A stretch of 64,000 nt of DNA, taken from the NCBI GenBank assembly GCA_022793815.1, contig JAAWDP010000019.1:1-64000 (forward strand), in the 5' to 3' direction. Source of the stretch: Clostridia bacterium (lineage in GTDB: Bacteria; Bacillota; Clostridia; Christensenellales; Pumilibacteraceae). The notes beneath the pieces were generated by a model. It worked only from the letters and a program-made list of their open reading frames with translations. It was not told the origin of the DNA and made no database searches. Below, one piece after another: positions 42,862 to 50,909 of the stretch. Position 1 is the stretch's first letter; every line of letters starts with the position of its first letter. The position numbers and the translations under genes were made by a program.

Positions 42862-44183
42862 TACGCTCTTTGTACGACCTCCACCGTGAAAATGCTCCCT
42901 TTCTTTTCCGCTTTGACGGCGCGGCTTATTTCCACGCCGACGACCGCAAGAACGGTCGAACCGACGGCTATCACGGGCAGACGGTCGCGCAGGCGCAGCG
43001 GCACTTTTTTGTCTATCAGATATTCTTTGAGTTTGCGGTTTCCTCCGCCGAACGGCTCGAACGTGTCGCCGTCGCGGCGCATACGGATAACGGCGTCCGG
43101 CGGGATTTTGTCCGCATTCAGATAAAGCGTGCGTCCGAATCCGTCCGACGTGTCGAATTTATCTATCTCGGAAGCGCTTCGCACCGTGACGCAGAATACG
43201 CCGAAAGAATAAGCGCCGACGCCGAAAGCCGCCTCTTTCTTTTCTATCGTTTCGGCGCGGTAAAGCGTGACTTTGCCGTATTCGCTTGCCGCAATCAGAC
43301 CGCCCGCGACCTCGGCACGGCAGTCGTCGCGCGCGGCTTTCACTATCGAGTTTATCGCGGCTTCGGTGTAATCGTCGGTGAATTTTCCGAGCATTTTAAC
43401 GGCGTAGCGGTTTGCTATCGAGGGATGGGCTTTGAGTTTTTCCGCTCCGATTTGGACGCCGCCGCCGAATGCGGAAACGATGTTGTTTTCGTTTATATAC
43501 GAGTTTATAAACCCGTCGTCCTCGCGGGCGCGGCAGGAAAGCGACACGAGCGCGGTTTCGGCATTGCACCGTTTTTCCATGAGAGGAATGAGCTCCGCGC
43601 GGACGAAATTGCGGAAATATTCGGTGTCCGTATTCGTCTTGTCATCCACATAAGGCACGGCGTTTTTCACGACATAGTCGTCTATCTCGGCGCGGCTTAC
43701 GCCGAGCAGAGGACGGAATATGCCGCCGGACAGCACATCCATGCCTTTCAGTCCCGAAACCGAACAGCCGCGCATGATGTGCATGAGCACGGTTTCGGCA
43801 TTGTCGCCCCTATGATGAGCGACGAGCACCAGCTCGGCTTTTTTTTCGTCGAGCAGCCGACCGAATATCTCGCGCCGAGCCCTGCGTGCCTCGTCTTCCG
43901 CGCCGCGTCCGCTCAGTTTCATACGCGCGGGAACGTCGGCTTTTTCCACAGTAACGGAGACATTATTGCGCTTGCAGTATTCGGCAACAAACTTGCTGTC
44001 GCGGACGGAATCCTCTCCGCGCAGACCGTGTTCGACATTGACGACGGTCACGTTTGCCGCGTCGATTTTTTCCGAGTGCAAAACAAGATGCAGCAGGCAC
44101 ATGGAGTCCCTGCCGCCGCTGACCGCGACGGCTATCTTTTTACCCGACGCATATTTTTCGATAAGCGAGATTGCGTTTTCCAT
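42861..44183 (-). CDS. tilS: tRNA(Ile)-lysidine synthase
   Basis: The 440-residue enzyme converts C34 of tRNA(Ile2) to lysidine so it reads AUA, essential here because ATA is a frequent Ile codon in this window. VAVSGGRDSMCLLHL (near 18-32) is the PP-loop, HGLRGEDSVRDSKFV and AHHRGDNAETVLMHIMRGC follow, and TilS-type C-terminal domains run to the end. No Shine-Dalgarno sequence is present; a TATACT ends six bases before the ATG, so the mRNA is predicted to be leaderless. Confidence 0.93.
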   Translation of the reverse strand: MENAISLIEKYASGKKIAVAVSGGRDSMCLLHLVLHSEKIDAANVTVVNVEHGLRGEDSVRDSKFVAEYCKRNNVSVTVEKADVPARMKLSGRGAEDEARRARREIFGRLLDEKKAELVLVAHHRGDNAETVLMHIMRGCSVSGLKGMDVLSGGIFRPLLGVSRAEIDDYVVKNAVPYVDDKTNTDTEYFRNFVRAELIPLMEKRCNAETALVSLSCRAREDDGFINSYINENNIVSAFGGGVQIGAEKLKAHPSIANRYAVKMLGKFTDDYTEAAINSIVKAARDDCRAEVAGGLIAASEYGKVTLYRAETIEKKEAAFGVGAYSFGVFCVTVRSASEIDKFDTSDGFGRTLYLNADKIPPDAVIRMRRDGDTFEPFGGGNRKLKEYLIDKKVPLRLRDRLPVIAVGSTVLAVVGVEISRAVKAEKKGSIFTVEVVQRA

Positions 44184-44189
44184 TTATAC

Positions 44190-44218
44190 AGTATAACATT
44201 GAAGCCCTGCGCCGTCAA
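44190..44218 (-). promoter_or_regulatory. Promoter for a predicted leaderless tilS mRNA
   Basis: TTGACG (44213-44218) and TATACT (44190-44195) on the minus strand are 17 bases apart; only GTATAA separates the -10 box from the ATG at 44183. Confidence 0.75.
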
Positions 44219-44247
44219 GAAAAACTCCGTCCGTCTTCGAAATTGTG

Positions 44248-44276
44248 ACATATACGGACAAAATTCGGCATAAATT
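44248..44276 (+). promoter_or_regulatory. Putative sigma-E promoter of spoIIID
   Basis: ACATATA (44248-44254) and CATAAATT (44269-44276) are 14 bases apart. They differ by one position each from the sporulation sigma-E consensus (KMATATW, N14, CATACAHT), as expected for spoIIID. Confidence 0.6.
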
Positions 44277-44313
44277 TTTATATACGCATTAACTATTTGT
44301 GAGGTAGAAAACA

Positions 44314-44571
44314 ATGAAGGATTATATTCGGGAACGTGCGGTGGGGCTGGCGCAGTACATAATCGAAAAACGAGCTACGGTACGCGACGCCGCAAAGGTG
44401 TTCGACGTATCGAAAAGCACCGTACACAAAGACGTTACGCAGAGGCTGAAAAGTATCGACCCCGCTCTGTGCGACAGCGTAGGCGACGTGTTGCAGGTCA
44501 ATTTGAGCGAGAGACATTTGCGCGGCGGCATGGCGACAAAGGAAAAGTATCTGAAACAGAAAGAAAAGTAG
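44314..44571 (+). CDS. spoIIID: Sporulation transcription factor SpoIIID
   Basis: The 85-residue DNA-binding protein switches mother-cell genes from the sigma-E to the sigma-K phase. The whole family signature is visible: MKDYIRERAVGLAQYIIEKR, TVRDAAKVFDVSKSTVHKDV (helix-turn-helix) and QVNLSERHLRGGMATKEKY. GAGGTAG precedes the ATG. It is monocistronic behind a sigma-E-like promoter and is the clearest sign that the organism forms endospores. Confidence 0.95.
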   Translation: MKDYIRERAVGLAQYIIEKRATVRDAAKVFDVSKSTVHKDVTQRLKSIDPALCDSVGDVLQVNLSERHLRGGMATKEKYLKQKEK

Positions 44572-44592
44572 TTTTTTACAGAATTTTTTTCT

Positions 44593-44626
44593 AAGGATGA
44601 GATTCCCCCGATTCGGTCGGAATGAC
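44593..44626. repeat. Dispersed short repeat (family E)
   Basis: AAGGATGAGATTCCCCCGAT then TCGGTCGGAATGAC. Related copies are at 11931-11958, 48689-48717, 58721-58750 and, partly, 25341-25371, always in gaps between genes. Confidence 0.55.
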
Positions 44627-44652
44627 AAAGAAGTAAAACGCGAAAAAGAGAT

Positions 44653-44680
44653 AAAAAGGACTTTTGACAAAGTCCTTTTT
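44653..44680. terminator. Bidirectional terminator between spoIIID and gluQ
   Basis: AAAAAGGACTTT (44653-44664) and AAAGTCCTTTTT (44669-44680) form a perfect 12-bp stem with loop TGAC, serving two converging genes. Confidence 0.9.
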
Positions 44681-45603
44681 TACTGCAATGTTATGCGGCG
44701 GTTGAGTTTTTCGAAGGAAAAGCACTCAATCAGCTCGTTTAATTTTACGGGGGCGTCGGTTTCGGTTATGCCTGCCGCGTAAGCGAGCCGCCCTATTATA
44801 CGCTCGGGCGGAAAATCAGACAGCGCGCAGGCGAGGGAGTCGCCGTCGCGTTTGCTGAGGCGTCTGCCGTCCGAAGCCGTGACAAGCGGAATATGCGCAT
44901 AGTGCGGCGGCTTTTCGCCGAACAGTCCGTAAAGATAGATTTGACGCGCCGTACTGGAAACGAGGTCCTCCCCTCTGACAACTTCGGTCACGCCGCTTGA
45001 AATATCGTCCGCGACCACAGCCAACTGATAGGCATATACCCCGTCGCTGCGGCGGATTATAAAATCGCCGCACTGCTTTTCGAGGTTCTGCGACTGTCTG
45101 CCGCAGAAGCCGTCGGCAAACGTCACGGTTTCGTCCGGCACGCGCAGGCGGATACACGGCGGACGGGATTTTCTTTTTTCGTCCGCCTGTTCTTTCGTGA
45201 GCCGTTTGCACTTTCCGTCATAGACATACGAGCCGTCGCTCAAATGCGGCGCCTGCGAGGCATGGAGTTCGGAACGCGAACAGAAACACGGATAAGTCAG
45301 TCCGAGGTTTTCCAGCTTTTTTTCGTATTCGCGGTAGACTTCGGCACGCTCGCTCTGATAGATTATTTCGCCGTCGAACTCGAAACCGAGGCGGTTCAAA
45401 TCGCGGATTATTTCGTCGGCGGCACTGCGCGGACAGCGCGCGGCGTCGAGGTCCTCTATTCTCAGCAGAAATCTGCCGCCCCTTTTCCTGACGGAAAGAT
45501 ATGCGACGAGCGCGCACAGCACGTTGCCCAGGTGCATGCGTCCGCTGGGTGTGGGCGCGAATCTGCCGACGGGCGGTTTATCCTGCGCGTTATATGTTTT
45601 CAT
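44680..45603 (-). CDS. gluQ: Glutamyl-Q tRNA(Asp) synthetase
   Basis: The 307-residue prot is a GluRS paralogue without an anticodon-binding domain; it attaches glutamate to queuosine in tRNA(Asp). GRFAPTPSGRMHLGN near 13-27 holds the HIGH-like motif, IEDLDAARC is typical, CFCSRSEL with later YDGKC is the zinc site, and RLSKRDG is the KMSKS-like loop. It overlaps the end of uvrA by 14 bases. Its stop codon touches a bidirectional terminator. Confidence 0.9.
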   Translation of the reverse strand: MKTYNAQDKPPVGRFAPTPSGRMHLGNVLCALVAYLSVRKRGGRFLLRIEDLDAARCPRSAADEIIRDLNRLGFEFDGEIIYQSERAEVYREYEKKLENLGLTYPCFCSRSELHASQAPHLSDGSYVYDGKCKRLTKEQADEKRKSRPPCIRLRVPDETVTFADGFCGRQSQNLEKQCGDFIIRRSDGVYAYQLAVVADDISSGVTEVVRGEDLVSSTARQIYLYGLFGEKPPHYAHIPLVTASDGRRLSKRDGDSLACALSDFPPERIIGRLAYAAGITETDAPVKLNELIECFSFEKLNRRITLQ

Positions 45604-48418
45604 CGGGGAACAGTATTTTATCGAGGAACATGCCCGTATAGCTTTCCTTTACTTTCGCCACCTGTTCGGGCGTTCCGCATGCGATTATCTCGCCGCCCAT
45701 TTCGCCGCCCTCTTTGCCGATATCTATGATATAGTCGGCGACTTTGATGACGTCGAGATTGTGTTCGATTACGACTATGGTATTGCCGCCCGAGCCGAGC
45801 CGCTGCAAAATGGAAATGAGTTTGTCCACGTCGGCGATATGCAGTCCCGTAGTCGGTTCGTCGAGAATGTACAGCGTTCTGCCCGTGGCGCGCTTTGCAA
45901 GTTCGGTAGCGAGTTTGACGCGCTGCGCTTCGCCGCCCGACAGAGTGGTTGCCGGCTGACCGAGCTTTATGTAGCCGAGCCCGACTTCGAACAGAGTTTT
46001 TATTTTATTGTACACGGACGGGATATTTTCGAAAAACGCGCACGCGTCCTCGACCGTCATTTCGAGCACGTCGTTTATGCTTTTGCCCTTGTACTTTACT
46101 TCGAGGGTTTCGCGGTTGTAGCGTTTGCCTTCGCACACCTCGCACGGCACGTAAACGTCGGGAAGAAAATTCATTTCTATCTTGATTATGCCGTCGCCCT
46201 GGCAGTGTTCGCACCTGCCGCCCTTGACGTTGAACGAAAACCTGCCTGCTTTATAGCCGCGTTCCTGCGCGTCGGGGGTCTTGGCGAAAAGCTCGCGTAT
46301 CTGCGAAAACACGCCCGTATACGTGGCGGGATTGGAGCGCGGCGTTCTGCCTATCGGGCTTTGGTCTATGCATATCACCTTGTCGAAATGTTCGCAGCCC
46401 TTTATCTCGCGGTATTTGCCTTCGTCGGCGCGGCTGCCCGAAACGGCGTTGTGCATGGCGGGATAGAGTATCTGGTTTACGAGCGAGGATTTGCCGCTGC
46501 CGCTGACGCCCGTGACGGCGGTAATCGCGCCGCAGGGGATTTTCACGTCGATATTTTTGAGGTTGTTCTGGCATGCGCCGTAAATCTCTATGAAATGTCC
46601 GTCGCCCGTTCTGCGCTCTTTCGGCACCTGTATTCTGCGCTCGCCCGAAAGATATCTGCCCGTAACCGAGCGCGGCTCTTTAATTAAATCGGCAACCGTG
46701 CCTGCCGCCACTATTTCGCCGCCGTGCACACCTGCGCCCGGACCTACGTCCACTATCATATCGGCGCGGCGCATGGTGTCCTCGTCGTGCTCGACGACTA
46801 TAAGCGTGTTGCCGAGGTTACGCAGTTTTTCCAGCGTATCTATGAGTTTGGCATTGTCGCGCTGGTGCAGTCCTATGCTGGGTTCGTCGAGGATATACAG
46901 CACGCCTTGCAGTCCGCTGCCTATCTGCGTGGCAAGGCGTATGCGCTGCGCCTCTCCGCCCGAAAGGGTTTCCGCGCTGCGTGTGAGCGTGAGATAATCG
47001 AGTCCGACGTTCACCAAAAAGTCGAGGCGCGCGTTTATTTCGCGCATGAGCGGCGCGGCAATCAGCGCATTGCCGCCCGTCAGGTCGAGTCCGCGGAAAA
47101 AATCGCGTATCTTGGCAATCGACATACTGCAAAGGTCGTAGATATTTTTGCCGCCGACGTACACGGAGAGCGCTTCCTTTTTAAGACGTTTGCCGCCGCA
47201 GTCGGGACACGGGGAAATGCGCATGTATCTTTCTATATCGCTTTTGACCCAGTCGCTGGACGTGGTGCGGTAGCGGCGGTCGAGGTTGTTGATTACGCCC
47301 TCGAATGCCGCCTGAAACTTGCCCTCGTAGGAACCGCTGCTGTAAGTCATATCCAGTTTTTCGCCGCCGTTGCCGTACAGCAGAAGATTTTTTATATCTT
47401 CGCCGAGGTCTTTGAACGGGGTGTCCAGCGAAAATCCGTAGCGTTTGGACAGTGCTTTGAAATACATTTCCGTATGCGATGCGGAATCGAAATTCCAGCC
47501 CGTTATCGTGAGCGCGCCCTCGCGCAGCGACTTGCTTCCGTCGCCGTATATGAGCGTGGGGTCTATCTCCTGACGGTAACCCAGTCCGGTACAGGACGGG
47601 CATGCGCCGAACGGCGAATTGAACGAGAACAGGCGCGGCTCGACTTCCATGAAAGATATGCCGCAGTGCGGACAGGAATATTCGGTGTTGAAAAGGCGCT
47701 CTTCGCCGTCGCAGTCGATGACCATGAGTCCGTCGGCGAGGCGCAGTGCGGTTTCCGCGCTGTCCGTGAGTCTTTTGGTGATGCCGTCTTTTACTACCAG
47801 TCTGTCCACGACTACGGAAATATTGTGTTTGACCTGCCTGTCGAGTTTGATTTCTTCGTCGAGCGGATAGACCTCGCCGTCGACCTTGACTCTGCCGTAG
47901 CCGTCCTTTTTAAGCGATTCGAACAGTTTTGCGAACTCGCCTTTTTTGCCGCGAACTATCGGCGCGGTGACGAGGATTTTGCTGCCCTCGGGATATGACA
48001 GAATTCTGTCGACGATTTCGTCTATCGACTGCTTGACTATTTCCCTGCCGCATTCGTGGCAGTGAACCTTGCCGACTCTCGCGTACAACAGACGCAGATA
48101 GTCGTAAATTTCCGTGACCGTGCCGACCGTGGAACGGGGGTTGCGGCTGGTGGTTTTCTGGTCTATGGATATCGCGGGCGAAAGTCCGTCTATGCTTTCG
48201 ACGTCGGGCTTGGACATCTGTCCCAAAAACATGCGCGCGTAAGACGACAGCGATTCGACGTAGCGGCGCTGTCCCTCCGCGAAAATCGTATCGAACGCGA
48301 GGGAAGTCTTGCCGCTTCCGCTGAGTCCCGTAAACACGATGAGTTTATCGCGCGGCAGTGTCAAATCGACGTTTTTGAGGTTGTTTTCTTTTGCGCCTTT
48401 TATTACTATTTCGTTCAT
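45590..48418 (-). CDS. uvrA: Excinuclease ABC subunit A
   Basis: The ATG at 48418 follows GGAG and gives 942 residues; a GTG two codons earlier is also possible. UvrA recognises bulky DNA lesions and loads UvrB. Two ABC domains are present: Walker A GLSGSGKTSLAFDTIFAEGQ and GVSGSGKSSLVNQIL, signatures SAETLSGGEAQRIRLA and PATTLSGGEAQRVKLA, and zinc modules CHECG, CPHC and CEHCQGDG with CEVCEG. The length is normal. uvrB is the next upstream gene, transcribed separately. Confidence 0.97.
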   Translation of the reverse strand: MNEIVIKGAKENNLKNVDLTLPRDKLIVFTGLSGSGKTSLAFDTIFAEGQRRYVESLSSYARMFLGQMSKPDVESIDGLSPAISIDQKTTSRNPRSTVGTVTEIYDYLRLLYARVGKVHCHECGREIVKQSIDEIVDRILSYPEGSKILVTAPIVRGKKGEFAKLFESLKKDGYGRVKVDGEVYPLDEEIKLDRQVKHNISVVVDRLVVKDGITKRLTDSAETALRLADGLMVIDCDGEERLFNTEYSCPHCGISFMEVEPRLFSFNSPFGACPSCTGLGYRQEIDPTLIYGDGSKSLREGALTITGWNFDSASHTEMYFKALSKRYGFSLDTPFKDLGEDIKNLLLYGNGGEKLDMTYSSGSYEGKFQAAFEGVINNLDRRYRTTSSDWVKSDIERYMRISPCPDCGGKRLKKEALSVYVGGKNIYDLCSMSIAKIRDFFRGLDLTGGNALIAAPLMREINARLDFLVNVGLDYLTLTRSAETLSGGEAQRIRLATQIGSGLQGVLYILDEPSIGLHQRDNAKLIDTLEKLRNLGNTLIVVEHDEDTMRRADMIVDVGPGAGVHGGEIVAAGTVADLIKEPRSVTGRYLSGERRIQVPKERRTGDGHFIEIYGACQNNLKNIDVKIPCGAITAVTGVSGSGKSSLVNQILYPAMHNAVSGSRADEGKYREIKGCEHFDKVICIDQSPIGRTPRSNPATYTGVFSQIRELFAKTPDAQERGYKAGRFSFNVKGGRCEHCQGDGIIKIEMNFLPDVYVPCEVCEGKRYNRETLEVKYKGKSINDVLEMTVEDACAFFENIPSVYNKIKTLFEVGLGYIKLGQPATTLSGGEAQRVKLATELAKRATGRTLYILDEPTTGLHIADVDKLISILQRLGSGGNTIVVIEHNLDVIKVADYIIDIGKEGGEMGGEIIACGTPEQVAKVKESYTGMFLDKILFPDENI

Positions 48419-48771
48419 AAGCACTCCTATAATATTTCGACCAAACGTGACACGGCGCTACGCTAAAAGTTTTCGAAAAAAACTTTTGCTTGCTTAATCC
48501 GTGTCAGTCGAACTCGATAAAGACTCACGCTTATAGCGCTCGTGAATTTTTAACGCCGTTCGTTTGCTTAAAGCAAACTCTGCGGCTATATCCGAATTTC
48601 GCCGCTCACCGCGGCTAAATTCTCAAAGGTCGTAATTTCGGCGCATGTCCGAAATTACTCCCCGCTTCGCGGATTTTTTTCTACTGTGTAGATTCCTCGG
48701 CTACGCTCGGCAGTGACACTGAAAAAAATGGGCGGCATGACAAAGAAAAAATTGACAAGTAAATTACGAAT
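48419..48771. other. Gene-free stretch with several hairpins and a family E repeat
   Basis: No gene is seen between uvrB and uvrA. TGACACGG near 48448 pairs with CCGTGTCA near 48500, enclosing an AAAAGTTT/AAACTTTT stem. AATTTCGG and CCGAAATT (about 48634-48656) form another. A dispersed repeat (GATTCCTCGGCTACGCTCGG) lies at 48691-48710. AAGTAAAT/AATTTACTT around 48757-48778, followed by T on the minus strand, may end uvrB transcription. Confidence 0.5.
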
Positions 48772-50730
48772 TTACTTTGCGGCGTGCGAAAGCTTTTTGA
48801 GCTCCGCTATCTCGTCGCGCAGGCGTATGGCGGTTTCGAAATCGAGCGAGGCGGACGCCGTGCGCATGAGTCCTTTGAGCATGTCTATGCGGCGCGGAAT
48901 GTCCTTGACGTCCAGTTTTTTCTCGGCTTTCGACGTTATCTGCAACGAGGACTGAATGGGTTTGACAATGGTTTTCGGGGTTATGCCGTGTTCGGTATTG
49001 TACGCAATCTGTTTGTCGCGGCGTCGCTCGGTTTCGTCGATTGCGCGGCGCATGGAGCCCGTGACGACGTCTGCATACATTATAACCCGACTTTCGGCGT
49101 TACGCGCGGCTCTGCCTATCGTCTGAATGAGCGCGCTGTCGCTTCGGAGGAAACCCTCCTTGTCCGCGTCCAAAATGGCTACGAGTTTGACCTCGGGAAT
49201 GTCGAGTCCCTCGCGCAGAAGGTTTATGCCGACTATGACGTCGAAGTCGCCGCGGCGCAGTCCGTTTATTATTTCTATGCGCTCCATGGTGTCTATATCG
49301 GAATGAAGGTAGCGCACTTTGATTCCGTTGTCGCCGAGGTACGTCGTGAGCGATTCCGCCATTTTTTTGGTGAGCGTGGTGACGAGCACACGCCCGTCGC
49401 TTTCGACGGTTTTGTTTATTTCGCCGAGCAGACTGTCAATCTGACCCTCGACGGGTTTGACGATTATTTCGGGGTCGACAAGTCCCGTCGGGCGGATTAT
49501 CTGCTCGACGTACCTGCCGCCTGTGAGCGACAGTTCGTAGGGCGCCGGCGTTGCCGACACAAACACGGTCTGCCCTATCCTCGCGTTGAATTCCCTGAAA
49601 TCGAGCGGACGGTTGTCGTAAGCCGCAGGCAGGCGGAAACCGTAGTCTACAAGCGCGTTCTTTCTCGACAGGTCGCCGTGATACATTGCGCGTACCTGCG
49701 GCAGCGTCATGTGGCTTTCGTCCACGAACAGCAGAAAGTCGTCGGGGAAATAGTCGAGCAGCGTGAACGGCGGCATGCCGGGGGCGCGTCCGTCGAAATA
49801 GCGCGAGTAGTTTTCGATACCGCTGCAATATCCGACTTCGCGTATCATTTCCATATCGTAATTTACGCGCTGTTCTATGCGCTGGGCTTCGATGAATTTG
49901 CCCGCGTTTTTGAAATATTCCACCCTCTCGTCGAGGTCGGCTTGAATCTGTTTGAGCGCCGAATCCATTACGCCGCGTTCGAAAACGTAGTGTGTAGCGG
50001 GAAAAATCGCGACGTGTTTCAGTTTGTTAAGCACCTTGCCCGTAAGCGCGTCTATCTCGCTTATCTCCTCTATTTCGTCGCCGAAAAACGTGACGCGCAC
50101 CGCCACTTCCGAGGACGAAGCAACGAACACGTCTACATTGTCGCCTTTGACGCGGAAGTTCGTGCGTTCGAATTCGACGTCGCTGCGCTTATAGTTTATT
50201 TCCACAAGGCGGCGGATAAGCGCGTCGCGGTCCATCACGTCGCCCGGGCGCAGGGAAATGCTCAGTTTGAAAAATTCTTCGGGCGCGCCGAGTCCGTAAA
50301 TACACGACACGGATGACACGACTATCGTATCGCGGCGTTCGTGCAGAGAGCAGGTCGCGCTGTTGCGCAGTTTATCTATCTCGTCGTTTACGGACATGTC
50401 CTTTTCGATATACGTATCGGTTGATGCGATATAGGCTTCGGGCTGATAATAATCGTAATAGGATACGAAATATTCGACGCGGGAGTGCGGAAAAAATTCG
50501 CGGAATTCGTTGCACAGCTGCGCCGCGAGCGTTTTGTTGTGAGCCAGCACGAGCGTGGGACGGTTGACGCGGGCAATCACGTTTGCCATGGTGAACGTCT
50601 TGCCGCTGCCCGTAACGCCTTTGAGAACCTGCGCTTTCAGACCGTTTTCTATGCCTTCGACAAGTTCGTCTATCGCCTGCGGCTGGTCGCCCGTCGGCTT
50701 GTATTCGGATTCGAGAATGAATTTGTCCAC
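48772..50730 (-). CDS. uvrB: Excinuclease ABC subunit B
   Basis: I start it at the GTG at 50730 ([20 protein letters not shown]), giving 652 residues, in line with Uvr[17 protein letters not shown] is Walker [19 protein letters not shown] is the DNA-gripping hairpin, DESHMTLPQ and [19 protein letters not shown] are helicase motifs, and the C-terminal UVR motif ([14 protein letters not shown]) binds UvrC. It verifies damage delivered by UvrA. There is no Shine-Dalgarno sequence; the TATAAT lies only six bases before the GTG, so a leaderless mRNA is predicted. Confidence 0.95.
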   Translation of the reverse strand: MDKFILESEYKPTGDQPQAIDELVEGIENGLKAQVLKGVTGSGKTFTMANVIARVNRPTLVLAHNKTLAAQLCNEFREFFPHSRVEYFVSYYDYYQPEAYIASTDTYIEKDMSVNDEIDKLRNSATCSLHERRDTIVVSSVSCIYGLGAPEEFFKLSISLRPGDVMDRDALIRRLVEINYKRSDVEFERTNFRVKGDNVDVFVASSSEVAVRVTFFGDEIEEISEIDALTGKVLNKLKHVAIFPATHYVFERGVMDSALKQIQADLDERVEYFKNAGKFIEAQRIEQRVNYDMEMIREVGYCSGIENYSRYFDGRAPGMPPFTLLDYFPDDFLLFVDESHMTLPQVRAMYHGDLSRKNALVDYGFRLPAAYDNRPLDFREFNARIGQTVFVSATPAPYELSLTGGRYVEQIIRPTGLVDPEIIVKPVEGQIDSLLGEINKTVESDGRVLVTTLTKKMAESLTTYLGDNGIKVRYLHSDIDTMERIEIINGLRRGDFDVIVGINLLREGLDIPEVKLVAILDADKEGFLRSDSALIQTIGRAARNAESRVIMYADVVTGSMRRAIDETERRRDKQIAYNTEHGITPKTIVKPIQSSLQITSKAEKKLDVKDIPRRIDMLKGLMRTASASLDFETAIRLRDEIAELKKLSHAAK

Positions 50731-50736
50731 GCTGAA

Positions 50737-50766
50737 ATTATAGCAAAACCGCGGCGCGGTTGTCAA
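50737..50766 (-). promoter_or_regulatory. Promoter for a predicted leaderless uvrB mRNA, with palindrome
   Basis: TTGACA (50761-50766) and TATAAT (50737-50742) on the minus strand are 18 bases apart; TTCAGC separates the -10 box from the GTG. The spacer holds AACCGCGCCGCGGTT, a perfect 7+1+7 palindrome (50747-50761), a likely operator. It does not resemble the usual Firmicute LexA box. Confidence 0.8.
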
Positions 50767-50851
50767 TCAAAGAAGGGGCGCACAATTTTCGGCAAGGCAA
50801 AATTTATGCGGCGCTCACACGGCGAGGTGCAGGCGTTTGAAAAAGCGCGAT

Positions 50852-50884
50852 AAAAAACGCGCGCTGTTAAAAGCACGCGTTTTG
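50852..50884 (-). terminator. Terminator of the GH3 operon
   Basis: AAAACGCG (50854-50861) pairs with CGCGTTTT (50876-50883); on the minus strand a T-run follows. Confidence 0.75.
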
Positions 50885-50909
50885 TTTTGGATTATTTTTT
50901 ATTAAGGAA

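Noticed and set aside
48425..48771. Structured RNA gene or tRNA in the uvrB-uvrA gap
   Set aside because: Several hairpins occur, but no cloverleaf, CCA end or known RNA signature could be recognised.
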